From: Leptospira sp. | Lineage (GTDB): Bacteria > Spirochaetota > Leptospiria > Leptospirales > Leptospiraceae | DNA: 35,997 bases | Direction of reading: 5' to 3' | Assembly: GCA_027533185.1 (NCBI GenBank) | Contig: JAPZTS010000054.1 | Location: 1-35,997, forward strand | Shown: positions 8,266 through 15,836 of the stretch, one piece after another | How positions within the stretch are numbered: the stretch's first letter is position 1 | How the letters are laid out: each line of letters begins with the position of its first letter | The notes under the pieces: model-generated | What the model saw: only the letters and a program-made list of their open reading frames with translations | What the model was told of the DNA's origin: nothing | Databases searched by the model: none | Made by a program: the position numbers and the translations under genes

Positions 8266-9429
8266 ATGGTTCGACTCTTCTTTCTCTACATCTGTTTATT
8301 TTCATCCATTCTCGCCCAAGCACCGGACGAAAAGTTGGTGTTTGCGTTTCGTAGCCAAGAATCCTTAGAACCACTCCGTATGATAGTCGTCGGTGATGTT
8401 GTAGGTGTCGAAAAAGCGTCCTTTTTTGAAGTCGATAAAGTTTCTGCAGAACTTGCCGTAGACACACGTCCAGATACAGTAACTTTAAAAGTTTCAGATC
8501 CGAAAGGAATTCGAGTTGGGCAAACTCTATACTTACTTGAAAAGAACCCTGACCACAAAACATTCAAAGATGGTAATATAGTCGGTATGATTACCGTTAA
8601 GTCTGTTTATCAAACTACTTTTTTTGGCTGGCAAGTACGTGGTGAAGGTTATTTGAGGCTAATTGAAGACAGACCTATGACGGCTGCAAGACTATTGGAC
8701 ACAACCAAATATGAAGAAGCATTTTTAGCAAAAAGACAAGGTGACCATTATTTTGCGAAAGGCCAGATTGAAGAAGCTATCCGACGGTACAAACATGCTG
8801 CCTCGCTGGATCAAGGTTCGCCTGATATACATTATGCTCTTGGCAAGGCCCACTGGAAAGACGGAGAAGGTTATGTTTCTACCGCTTTTGAATATTCGAT
8901 TGCCTGGAAGAATCGTTCTCGGTTTTCTAATGACCAAGAAAAATTATTATTCTATTTGGACTATCTAAGGTTTTTGCTTTTTTACCATAAGGTTGAAGGG
9001 AAAGATAATAAAAATCAATTTGAGCTTATGCCAATCGTTGCAAAAGAAGCTCGGGAAATTTTTCCAAAAAACTATGAAGTCTGGTTGTACAATTTGGAAG
9101 TTTCATATATAAACCTTACACATTCTGGGTTGGCTCTGCAAGCTGCGGCTGGACGAAAGAGTCGAGAAGATTGGAGTGAACTCGCCGAAGTATCGCTAAA
9201 AAAAGCCTATACTCTACGCAAAGCAGACTATTATCTCCATAAACTTGCTTGTCTTTATTATAATGTTAAATGGAAAGAGTATCGCGGTAGTTCCAAAGAA
9301 ATTGAATATAGAGATAAACTCGTTGAACATGGTAAATTGTTGCGATTGTATTATACGGGCGATAGCCAAATATCCGAATATATTTTAAATGCAATTCGAT
9401 TGGCGGAAAAACAATCCGGATTATTCTGA
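8266..9429 (+). CDS. Exported TPR-repeat protein (387 aa)
   Basis: The first 18 residues form a signal peptide ending ILAQ. Residues about 20-130 are beta-rich, with GDVVGVEK and VGQTLYLLEK, which could be a small beta-barrel domain. Then come tetratricopeptide-like helices: residues about 145-205 include AKRQGDHYFAKGQIEEAIRRY and ALGKAHWKDG. Helical repeats continue to the C-terminus. TPR proteins act as protein-binding scaffolds; the partner is unknown. An in-frame TGA lies directly before the ATG, so the start cannot be further upstream, yet no clear Shine-Dalgarno is seen. The 3' end overlaps the convergent DUF1577 gene by 9 bp. Confidence 0.8.
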   Translation: MVRLFFLYICLFSSILAQAPDEKLVFAFRSQESLEPLRMIVVGDVVGVEKASFFEVDKVSAELAVDTRPDTVTLKVSDPKGIRVGQTLYLLEKNPDHKTFKDGNIVGMITVKSVYQTTFFGWQVRGEGYLRLIEDRPMTAARLLDTTKYEEAFLAKRQGDHYFAKGQIEEAIRRYKHAASLDQGSPDIHYALGKAHWKDGEGYVSTAFEYSIAWKNRSRFSNDQEKLLFYLDYLRFLLFYHKVEGKDNKNQFELMPIVAKEAREIFPKNYEVWLYNLEVSYINLTHSGLALQAAAGRKSREDWSELAEVSLKKAYTLRKADYYLHKLACLYYNVKWKEYRGSSKEIEYRDKLVEHGKLLRLYYTGDSQISEYILNAIRLAEKQSGLF

Positions 9430-10710
9430 GAGGATTTTCATACTTTTTTGAAATAAAAATTCTTCCAGGTATAACATATCATCCGGTGCGGCGCTAAAAT
9501 AGTTTACACCAAGGTGAAAATGATCCCCCCGATCCAAAAAACGAATGATTTCCCCTCGTATAATCATTGTTCTTTCATTGTTCAAAGGAATAAACATTTT
9601 TATAATATTGTGTCTTTTTAGATATTGAAATAGCCTTTTGTCGAAAATCTCAAAGAGAAGTCCATCTAAGGAAATGTCAATAACTCTTGTTGTACTTTGC
9701 ATAGTTTCATAGCTGCCTTCTTGAATTGCAATTTTTGTAAATGCATAGCTTACTATTTCTGAGAGTTCATGGATATAATCACCTTGTGCTAAGGAAATGG
9801 TAAATCTTTCCATTGCAGTGGAATAGACTTTTATAAATCCAACTACCTCTTCATAAAGCCGAATCGGAGCCACAACATACGAAACCAAAAAATCTCTTGA
9901 TTCATGTTTTCGCATGGATTCAAAAAAATCTAAAGCGAATTCGTCACCATACTCTTTAGTCATTTCTTGGAATTCTCGGTAGAAGTTGAATAGGGTTGGG
10001 TGTTTTGTTTCTTGGATGTAAGATTCGATTCGGTTGCAATCGGCAATATAGATTGATTTGCCTGTGTTTTCAATGGTCTTTTTTAAAAACTTTTCGAACT
10101 CAGTTCCAGTGGCCTCATTTTTAAAGAATACTATTTCATAGTCAGAACTGACTTTTTCTATTGCCTCTGTCAAAATTAAATTGATCAAATTTAGGTCTGG
10201 TTGGTCTCTTCGTACTTCTTTCATTAGGTGAGGAAAACGAGATTCTGCATATAAGTTTTTTCCTACTTCTCGAGACCCTCCACTTAAGGATCGAAAAAGA
10301 ATGATAAAATTCATAAATAAATCATCTACAGGAATCCGACGGTTCGATCTGAGTTGGTAGGATTGAAGTTCTGTTGGTGTTTTGATAACAATTCGTTCTT
10401 TTTGGATGTCGGTAATAACAACTTCGAATTGGTAGTTGATATTCATAACTTCAAAGCGAACCCTTGCCCTCCTGGATCCCTGTTCAACGAGATCTGGAAT
10501 CATAAGAATTATGTGATTGGTTTGGATGTCTTCAACGGCTGCAATCAAGGATTCTTCTTCGTAAATGAACTCAAATTCTCTGTTGTCCGCTTTAAGGTAG
10601 TAAAATAGGTGTTTTACAATATTTACGTCTGAACCGATAATCGTTTCCTCAAATAAAGTTTCGAGGATCGTGATTAGTTCCTGCATCGAGTCGGTTCTGC
10701 CGATAGCCAT
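9421..10710 (-). CDS. DUF1577-type protein with a YcgR-like N-domain and split PilZ domain (429 aa)
   Basis: I recognise this as resembling the DUF1577 family known from Leptospira. Residues about 35-118 form a beta-rich YcgR-N-like domain. RSNRR at 121-125 matches the RxxxR motif that opens a PilZ c-di-GMP-binding domain. The second PilZ motif, DxSxxG, appears only at 345-350 (DISLDG), followed by strands typical of PilZ (RGEIIRF, HLGVNYF). About 220 residues lie between the motifs. They include a stretch that looks GAF-like (APIRLYEEVVGFIKVYS, 281-297) and helical parts. I infer a c-di-GMP receptor with a sensory insert; no output domain is seen. It converges with the TPR gene and diverges from the gene at 10801. 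Confidence 0.8.
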   Translation of the reverse strand: MAIGRTDSMQELITILETLFEETIIGSDVNIVKHLFYYLKADNREFEFIYEEESLIAAVEDIQTNHIILMIPDLVEQGSRRARVRFEVMNINYQFEVVITDIQKERIVIKTPTELQSYQLRSNRRIPVDDLFMNFIILFRSLSGGSREVGKNLYAESRFPHLMKEVRRDQPDLNLINLILTEAIEKVSSDYEIVFFKNEATGTEFEKFLKKTIENTGKSIYIADCNRIESYIQETKHPTLFNFYREFQEMTKEYGDEFALDFFESMRKHESRDFLVSYVVAPIRLYEEVVGFIKVYSTAMERFTISLAQGDYIHELSEIVSYAFTKIAIQEGSYETMQSTTRVIDISLDGLLFEIFDKRLFQYLKRHNIIKMFIPLNNERTMIIRGEIIRFLDRGDHFHLGVNYFSAAPDDMLYLEEFLFQKSMKILSE

Positions 10711-10800
10711 ACTTTAAATATCGAAGTTCCCATCCTCAAAATCGAACATTGGACCCGAAAATTCTGCAGGAAAAATCCATTTTACTCCGAAAGAAATAGT

Positions 10801-11331
10801 ATGGAACTAGTTATCCCTGACAGTGTTAACCCAGAACTTTTGCCAATGATCCGCCAAGGACTTTTGAATCCTCAAAAACTTTCGATTCTTTCTGAATTGT
10901 ACCAAATTGTGGAAAGGTTTTCTGGATGTCTGTATACGGATGAAGAGACTCAAAAAAAGATTCAGGATAAGACTGGTTCCTTACCAGACCTTATCACCTG
11001 GGGAGACTATTTCCAAACGGAAGTTGCTTCGCGTTACTTTTTGGAATCAGAAGATTCTTTGCGTAAAATTGTAGATACGATTCGTTTTGATTTGATTTCT
11101 TCTCATTTGATCTTTTCTGGAAAACCAGACCATTACAAAGATCGGATACGAGCTGAGGCACTATTCAGCAAAGGTATCGATCAAATCGTTTTGGAAAAGG
11201 AAATCGAAGAATCGTTACACTTAGAAATTTTATTAAATTACTTTGAGAATCTAGAAATGAGAAACAAACCTTTATCTTTACAGGATAAGGCTTGGTATGA
11301 ATCCTTTCAGATAAATGAACTCGCAGTCTAA
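10801..11331 (+). CDS. Conserved-looking hypothetical protein (176 aa)
   Basis: A soluble, mostly helical, acidic protein with no signal peptide or membrane segment. I do not recognise a family. The ATG follows GAAAG by about 6 bp. Its last 17 bp overlap the crotonase gene in another frame, which implies cotranscription and possible translational coupling. Codon use looks like that of its neighbours. Confidence 0.7.
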   Translation: MELVIPDSVNPELLPMIRQGLLNPQKLSILSELYQIVERFSGCLYTDEETQKKIQDKTGSLPDLITWGDYFQTEVASRYFLESEDSLRKIVDTIRFDLISSHLIFSGKPDHYKDRIRAEALFSKGIDQIVLEKEIEESLHLEILLNYFENLEMRNKPLSLQDKAWYESFQINELAV

Positions 11332-12133
11332 ATTCAACCAATACGAATATTTAGAAATATCTGAAACAGAAACATCACATGGTAGAATTGTTTCTGTTTT
11401 TTTAAACAATCCGAATTCTCGAAATTCCATGACATGGAAGATGGGTGAGGAGTTTTACCACCTAATACAACAAATTTGGAAACAAAAAAACCTTCCTCGA
11501 GCACTCGTTCTTTCTGGTAAAAATGATGTGTTTTGTGCGGGTGGAGACTTAAATCTTCTGCGATCTTTTTCTGAAAAGAGTTTTTCACAGAACAAGCGTG
11601 ATATGAAGAAGTTTTATAGTTTTTTCTTATCAGTTAGAGATTTGCCAATCCCGGTTATCGCTGCCTGTAATGGTCATGCCATTGGTGCTGGACTATCATT
11701 GGCATTCGCTTGTGATTTTCGAATTTTTGCGGAAGAAGGGAAGTATTCGTTTAATTTTGTGCGCTTAGGAATCCACCCTGGTATGGGAAGCAGTTATCTC
11801 GCACCAGAATTGCTCGGAAAAAGCTTAGGCACATTTCTACTCATGTCTGGGGATCAGTTTGATGGAAAAAGAGCAAAAGAAATCGGTTTGGCATACGATG
11901 TAGTCACCAAACAAAAAGTAATTGAGAGAGCAATGGAGCTCGCCGAATCACTTACAAAAGCTTCTCCCCTTGCAATCCAAGAGCTAAAAGCCAATCTCTA
12001 CTCGAAAAAGAAGTTAGACCAAGCGCTAAAAAAGGAAGCAGAATCCCAAGCTCGTAACTTCATTTCGGAAGATTTTAAAGAAACCATCCAAAGTATTCTG
12101 GAAAAAAGAGAACCCAAGTTTTTAGGGCGCTAG
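11315..12133 (+). CDS. Crotonase (enoyl-CoA hydratase/isomerase) family protein (272 aa)
   Basis: The crotonase fold is clear: SRNSMTWKMGEEF, LVLSGKNDVFCAGGDL (oxyanion-hole strand) and ACNGHAIGAGLSLAFACDFRI. The two hydratase glutamates (Glu144 and Glu164 in rat mitochondrial enzyme numbering, in GGCEL and QPEILLG) fall on Ser in GAGLSLA and Phe in FNFVRLG. It is therefore unlikely to be a classical enoyl-CoA hydratase; an isomerase, thioesterase-like or other crotonase chemistry on an acyl-CoA is more likely. The start lies inside the 3' end of the preceding gene. A symmetric hairpin follows the stop by 3 bp. Confidence 0.88.
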   Translation: MNSQSKFNQYEYLEISETETSHGRIVSVFLNNPNSRNSMTWKMGEEFYHLIQQIWKQKNLPRALVLSGKNDVFCAGGDLNLLRSFSEKSFSQNKRDMKKFYSFFLSVRDLPIPVIAACNGHAIGAGLSLAFACDFRIFAEEGKYSFNFVRLGIHPGMGSSYLAPELLGKSLGTFLLMSGDQFDGKRAKEIGLAYDVVTKQKVIERAMELAESLTKASPLAIQELKANLYSKKKLDQALKKEAESQARNFISEDFKETIQSILEKREPKFLGR

Positions 12134-12136
12134 ATC

Positions 12137-12163
12137 AAAAAATTAGAAGGATTCTAATTTTTT
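12137..12163 (+). terminator. Terminator-like perfect hairpin after the crotonase gene
   Basis: AAAAAATTAGAA (12137-12148), a 3-nt loop GGA and TTCTAATTTTTT (12152-12163) form a perfect 12-bp stem ending in six T. It starts 3 bp after the crotonase stop. The stem is AT-rich, but its A-run and T-run could work in both directions; the only nearby gene to end here is the plus-strand crotonase. Confidence 0.7.
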
Positions 12164-12180
12164 CTCGACACAAAAAAAAG

Positions 12181-12200
12181 TCCGTGATTCGTTTCACGGA
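12181..12200. promoter_or_regulatory. CRP/FNR-geometry palindrome touching the start codon of the regulator gene
   Basis: TCCGTGA (12181-12187), 6-bp spacer TTCGTT, TCACGGA (12194-12200) is a perfect 7-bp dyad. The inner CGTGA-N6-TCACG has the spacing of CRP-type boxes (TGTGA-N6-TCACA). It ends at the base before the first ATG of a CRP/FNR family gene. A weak -35-like TCGACA lies at 12165-12170. If transcription starts near the ATG, the dyad would cover the -10 and start site, which fits autorepression. An mRNA hairpin over the start is the alternative. Confidence 0.55.
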
Positions 12201-12896
12201 ATGGAAGAGAAGATGAGCCCAGATTGTTTTGTTTGTGATTACAAAAATCACAACGTGTTGCACTGTGCGGCGCACGAAACCATTGAGAGGATCAACGACT
12301 CAAAGGATTTTGCAATCTTTCCTCGGGGAAAGATTTTATTCCAATCGGGGAATGAAGCGAAAGGCTTCTTTTTTATCAAGTCTGGTCTAGTTCGGAGTTT
12401 TGTGCAACTCTCCAATGGAAAGGAGCAAACGCTTCGATTGATCGGACCAGGAGATTGGATTGGATTTCGGGATTGTATCTCGGAGTCCGTTTACCACCAT
12501 AGTGCTGTTTCCGTGGAAGACACCCATGTTTGTTACCTTACGGGAGACCTTGTATCCGAACTTGTAAAAGATGACGTCAACTTCCAAAAAGAGGTCTTCC
12601 GGCAAATGGGCAAAGAATGGCGAGAGACGGAGGAACACGTCGTCTCTCTTGGAACCAAACAAGTTCATGAAAAACTCGCCGAGATCATCATAGTCCTAGA
12701 TAATGCTCAGGGCCGTCGAAACCATGTGGAACTCAAAGTGACACGAGATGTCCTGGCAACTTATATCGGAACCAAAACGGAAACCCTCGTCCGTGCCCTC
12801 TCGGACCTAAAAGCCCGTGATTTTATTGCAGTCGAAAAGAACAAAATTGAAATTCGGAATCGGGAGGCACTCGTCTCTCTTTCGAAAATAGCCTAA
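12201..12896 (+). CDS. CRP/FNR family regulator with FNR-like cysteines (231 aa)
   Basis: The N-terminus carries C9-X2-C12-X9-C22. A cyclic-nucleotide-binding-type beta-roll follows (FPRGKILFQSGNEAKGFFFIKSG region to about residue 125; QTLRLIGPGDWIGF). Cys111 (in HVCYL) aligns with the fourth cluster ligand of E. coli FNR (SMVCEI). The dimer helix leads to a winged helix whose recognition part reads TKTETLVRAL; its Glu and Arg correspond to CRP/FNR residues that contact GTGA half-sites. I infer an oxygen- or redox-sensing regulator with an Fe-S cluster, although the CX2CX9C spacing differs from FNR's CX2CX5C. ATG 12213, which has GGAAGAG just upstream, is an alternative start. The gene has a matching palindrome at its own start. 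Confidence 0.88.
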   Translation: MEEKMSPDCFVCDYKNHNVLHCAAHETIERINDSKDFAIFPRGKILFQSGNEAKGFFFIKSGLVRSFVQLSNGKEQTLRLIGPGDWIGFRDCISESVYHHSAVSVEDTHVCYLTGDLVSELVKDDVNFQKEVFRQMGKEWRETEEHVVSLGTKQVHEKLAEIIIVLDNAQGRRNHVELKVTRDVLATYIGTKTETLVRALSDLKARDFIAVEKNKIEIRNREALVSLSKIA

Positions 12897-13001
12897 TTTT
12901 TTTGCAAATCCTGTTAAGGCAAAGTTCCAATTCTCCGATGGTACAAGAGATTGATAATCGAGGTAAAGTCTGTTGCCTGATTTTACTTTTAGTCACTCCC
13001 G

Positions 13002-13032
13002 GGGGAGATCCGTAAGGATTTCCCCTTTTTTT
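13002..13032 (+). terminator. Strong rho-independent terminator
   Basis: GGGGAGATCC (13002-13011), loop GTAA, GGATTTCCCC (13016-13025) form a 10-bp stem with one G-T pair, followed by seven T. It lies 106 bp after the regulator's stop codon and just before the rhomboid gene. It may end the regulator mRNA or a short transcript made within 12897-13001. Confidence 0.85.
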
Positions 13033-13078
13033 ATTTCCCTTGTTTCTTTCTCTCCATTCTAAAGTTTGGAACCTAAAG

Positions 13079-14020
13079 ATGAGTCGAAATAGCAGTCAAA
13101 GTCCGAGCCTATTCGGAAATCCCCTTTCACACCCGCTCAACGTTATATTAATCGTAAATTGTTTTATCTTCTTTTTGCAATATTTTGCAAATCAGCAGTT
13201 ATTATACCGATTTGCTCTGATTCCAGAGTTTGTGATTGCGGGAAGGATTTGGCAGGTCTTCACATATGGTTTTTTACATGCTCCCGACCTAATTCCGTTT
13301 CATTTATTAGTTAATATGTATGGAATGTACATGTTAGGAACTCATTTGATTCCAATTCTAGGGAAAACAAAATTTACAATCTTTTATTTTCTATCTCAAC
13401 TGGGAGCAGGGCTCTTTGTTGTAGGTTCAGCTTACTTGAATGAAATGTTAGGTGGTAATATTCAGTTTTTAGAATCTACAATGACAGTAACAATCGGTGC
13501 CTCAGGTGCGCTTTTCGGGTTACTTGCATTGTTTGGAATTTTTTATCCAGAAACAGAGCTTCTTCTTCTTATTTTTCCCGTGAAAGCCAAAAATGCTGTT
13601 TGGGTTTCGCTTGTTATCGGTTATGTGATATCTCAACTTTCTGGTGGAAATATTTCTAATACTTGCCATTTAGGTGGAGCAATTAGTGGACTCATTCTTT
13701 TCAAATTGTTCCAAAAGAAATTAGATCCATCAAAGGTTCCTCTTCCATTTCATTTAGAAGAGATCGTCGAAAAAAAACTTAGGTCCCTACCGAAACAGAC
13801 AAGTGTGGAAGACCTATTTTTGGACCAAAAGAAAATCAATGAAGAATTGCTCCTGGAAATCGAAAAACGAAAGTCAAGTACGGAGATTGTTGCTTACTTA
13901 AAGGACAAACAGGTTGCTGATGCAAATATTTGTCCACCCAGTACGTACAACACCGAGGATCCGATCTGTTTGCGCTGTGAATGGATTGCAAATTGTGCCT
14001 TACGTAAGGCAGTTGAATGA
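13079..14020 (+). CDS. Rhomboid intramembrane serine protease with C-terminal cysteine cluster (313 aa)
   Basis: Six or so membrane segments span residues about 20-210. Rhomboid marks are all present: HLLVN (His75, Asn79), GASGALFG with catalytic Ser142, and CHLGGAISG with His197. It should cleave membrane proteins within their transmembrane helices. The C-terminal 100 residues are soluble, start with charged helices, and end with four cysteines, C285, C297, C300 and C306 (CX11CX2CX5C), the kind of spacing seen in zinc or Fe-S sites. An in-frame TTG at 13040 gives a longer frame, but it lies right behind the terminator; ATG 13079 is preferred. Confidence 0.9.
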   Translation: MSRNSSQSPSLFGNPLSHPLNVILIVNCFIFFLQYFANQQLLYRFALIPEFVIAGRIWQVFTYGFLHAPDLIPFHLLVNMYGMYMLGTHLIPILGKTKFTIFYFLSQLGAGLFVVGSAYLNEMLGGNIQFLESTMTVTIGASGALFGLLALFGIFYPETELLLLIFPVKAKNAVWVSLVIGYVISQLSGGNISNTCHLGGAISGLILFKLFQKKLDPSKVPLPFHLEEIVEKKLRSLPKQTSVEDLFLDQKKINEELLLEIEKRKSSTEIVAYLKDKQVADANICPPSTYNTEDPICLRCEWIANCALRKAVE

Positions 14021-14037
14021 TTTTTTTTCGTAATTTC

Positions 14038-14066
14038 TTGACAGTTTATTTTAAGTGAGATAATAA
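14038..14066 (+). promoter_or_regulatory. Consensus promoter of the 14072 gene, likely leaderless
   Basis: A perfect -35 TTGACA (14038-14043), a 17-bp spacer and TAATAA (14061-14066) lie only 5 bp before the ATG at 14072. Transcription would start within a base or two of the ATG, giving an mRNA without a Shine-Dalgarno. GATAAT at 14059-14064 is an overlapping -10 alternative. Confidence 0.75.
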
Positions 14067-14071
14067 ACGGT

Positions 14072-14539
14072 ATGGCTGATAAAAAAAAGTCTGTTGTTGA
14101 AGATCTTTTAAAAAGAGAAAAGCTAAGTAAGGATTTTGAAAGGGAAAAAACGTTATCCGAAAAAAAATCCATAGAGAGCGCGGTGGAATCCATTTCTAAA
14201 GCCACGGAAAGCAACCAAGAATCAGCAAAATCTTCAAAGTTTATTAAATCTATCGATATCGCTTTCTCCCAAGCCAAGGCGGACTTGCGCTATTACTTTC
14301 TAAATGATGGAAGTTTCGGTGACGAATTCAAAAGATTGTTCAATGAGAATGAAGATCTCTTCAAGCGATACGGGATTACGAGCCAGAAATACTTGGATTA
14401 TATCCGCGAGTCTTTTGACAGATACAAAAAGATTCACAACATGATGCCCCTCGAACCCATGAAGTTGAAACAATTCAAGTATGTAGAAGACTCGATTACG
14501 GAATTGGTTCGAATGTTCAACCAAAGATTTGGCAAATAA
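14072..14539 (+). CDS. Small charged hypothetical protein (155 aa)
   Basis: The first 60 residues are Lys/Glu/Ser-rich and probably disordered or coiled (KKKSVVEDLLKREKL onward). Residues about 60-150 look like a compact helical domain (DIAFSQAKADLRYYFLNDG, FKRYGITSQKYLDYIRESFD). It has no signal peptide or membrane segment, and I do not recognise the family. It has a near-consensus promoter of its own whose start site coincides with the ATG, and no Shine-Dalgarno, so leaderless translation is likely. The next in-frame ATG is far inside the gene. Confidence 0.75.
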   Translation: MADKKKSVVEDLLKREKLSKDFEREKTLSEKKSIESAVESISKATESNQESAKSSKFIKSIDIAFSQAKADLRYYFLNDGSFGDEFKRLFNENEDLFKRYGITSQKYLDYIRESFDRYKKIHNMMPLEPMKLKQFKYVEDSITELVRMFNQRFGK

Positions 14540-14581
14540 GAGTCAGATTTTCAAAGTCGCTTTTTAGGTCTTCTTTCTCTC

Positions 14582-14611
14582 TTGACACCTAGCTTTTCAA
14601 ACAAACATGCT
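14582..14611 (+). promoter_or_regulatory. Candidate promoter of the his operon
   Basis: TTGACA at 14582-14587 starts 36 bp before the hisB ATG. The -10 is weak: CATGCT at 14606-14611 with an 18-bp spacer matches TATAAT at three positions. The -35 is convincing, the -10 is not. With this geometry the transcript would start at or next to the hisB ATG. Confidence 0.4.
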
Positions 14612-14617
14612 AGGAAT

Positions 14618-15199
14618 ATGCAGGAATCACGTAAGACTTCTGAAACTGATATCCGTCTCGAGCTAAACCTTAGGGGCGCTGGGAACTACCGATTTGATAC
14701 CGAGATCCCGTTTTTTGAGCATATGCTCTCTCATATATCTAAACATGGCCTGATCGATATGGATCTTTTCCTCAGGGGAGACATTGGAATCGATTGCCAC
14801 CACTCTGTAGAGGATACAGCCATTCTACTCGGACAAATGGTCCACAAACAACTGGGAGACAAAAAAGGAATCTTTCGTTATGGTCATTTCACACTCCCAA
14901 TGGACGAAGTATTGACCACAGTTTCTGTGGATTTAGGTGGTAGGTTTTACTTCAAATACACTGGTCCCGTACTGGATGGAAAATTTGGTATCTATGATGC
15001 TGAACTTACTTGTGAATTCTTACAAAAATTCGCGTTAAATGCTAAGATGAACCTTCACGTGGTGGTTCACTATGGGGAAAACAGACATCATATCCACGAG
15101 TCAATTTTTAAAGCACTTGGAAAAGCTCTCAGACAAGCGATAGCATTTGATACACAGTCAAACAACCAAATTCCGTCCACCAAAGGGATGTTAGAGTGA
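14618..15199 (+). CDS. hisB: Imidazoleglycerol-phosphate dehydratase (193 aa)
   Basis: HisB converts imidazoleglycerol phosphate to imidazole-acetol phosphate in histidine synthesis. The sequence has [13 protein letters not shown], the metal-binding [11 protein letters not shown], the matching second-half [18 protein letters not shown], and STKGMLE at the end. The length fits the monofunctional enzyme; there is no histidinol phosphatase domain. ATG 14618 is chosen over an in-frame TTG at 14582, since that TTG is the likely -35 box. It is the first gene of the his cluster; its stop overlaps the hisH GTG by 3 bp. Confidence 0.96.
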   Translation: MQESRKTSETDIRLELNLRGAGNYRFDTEIPFFEHMLSHISKHGLIDMDLFLRGDIGIDCHHSVEDTAILLGQMVHKQLGDKKGIFRYGHFTLPMDEVLTTVSVDLGGRFYFKYTGPVLDGKFGIYDAELTCEFLQKFALNAKMNLHVVVHYGENRHHIHESIFKALGKALRQAIAFDTQSNNQIPSTKGMLE

Positions 15200-15822
15200 T
15201 TGTGGTTTTAGATTTTGGAATGGGAAATATCCATTCCTTACTCAAAGCTGTCTCACTATATACTCGGAATTTTGTTTTTACAAGTGATGTTAAGAAAGTA
15301 GAACAAGCTGAAAAAATTATTTTGCCAGGCGATGGACATTTTGACAAAGCTATGGAAAACCTTAAATCCTCAGGGTTTTCTGAGTTATTAACTTCCCATG
15401 TGAATCAAAAAAAGCCACTTTTAGGTATTTGTATCGGATATCAAGTGTTATTTGAAGATTCGGATGAGTCATCAAAAAAAGGTCAGACGATACCCGGTTT
15501 ATCTCTGATTCGTGGGAAAATTAGAAAGTTTGAAGGAAAACAAAATTTGAAAGTTCCCCACATGGGTTGGAACAAACTTCAAGATATAAAAGTGAAATCT
15601 TCAAAGTTACTAAAAGGCATAAAAAATGAAACTTTTATGTATTTTATACATTCCTATCGACCTGTAGGTGTTGACCGACTCGATATTACAGCAAACTGTC
15701 GTTATTATGGTGAGTCTTTTCCTGCGGTAGTTGAAAAGGACAATGTATTTGGCACACAATTTCACCCTGAGAAATCAGACAAACTTGGTTTGCAGATTGT
15801 TAAAAATTTTATTGAACTTTAA
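15196..15822 (+). CDS. hisH: Imidazole glycerol phosphate synthase, glutamine amidotransferase subunit (208 aa)
   Basis: HisH makes ammonia from glutamine for HisF, which closes the imidazole ring. [12 protein letters not shown] opens the protein. The class I glutaminase triad is Cys79 (LLGICIGYQ), His190 and Glu192 (QFHPE). The start is GTG at 15196, overlapping the hisB stop (GTGA), which implies coupled translation. The partner hisF is not in this window, since a VKOR fusion follows hisA. Confidence 0.95.
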   Translation: MIVVLDFGMGNIHSLLKAVSLYTRNFVFTSDVKKVEQAEKIILPGDGHFDKAMENLKSSGFSELLTSHVNQKKPLLGICIGYQVLFEDSDESSKKGQTIPGLSLIRGKIRKFEGKQNLKVPHMGWNKLQDIKVKSSKLLKGIKNETFMYFIHSYRPVGVDRLDITANCRYYGESFPAVVEKDNVFGTQFHPEKSDKLGLQIVKNFIEL

Positions 15823-15836
15823 TTTAGCCACTAATC

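Noticed and set aside
8108..8563. 151-codon minus-strand frame over the acylase/TPR junction
   Set aside because: It is antisense to two well-supported genes, its composition looks random, and no start signal is visible.
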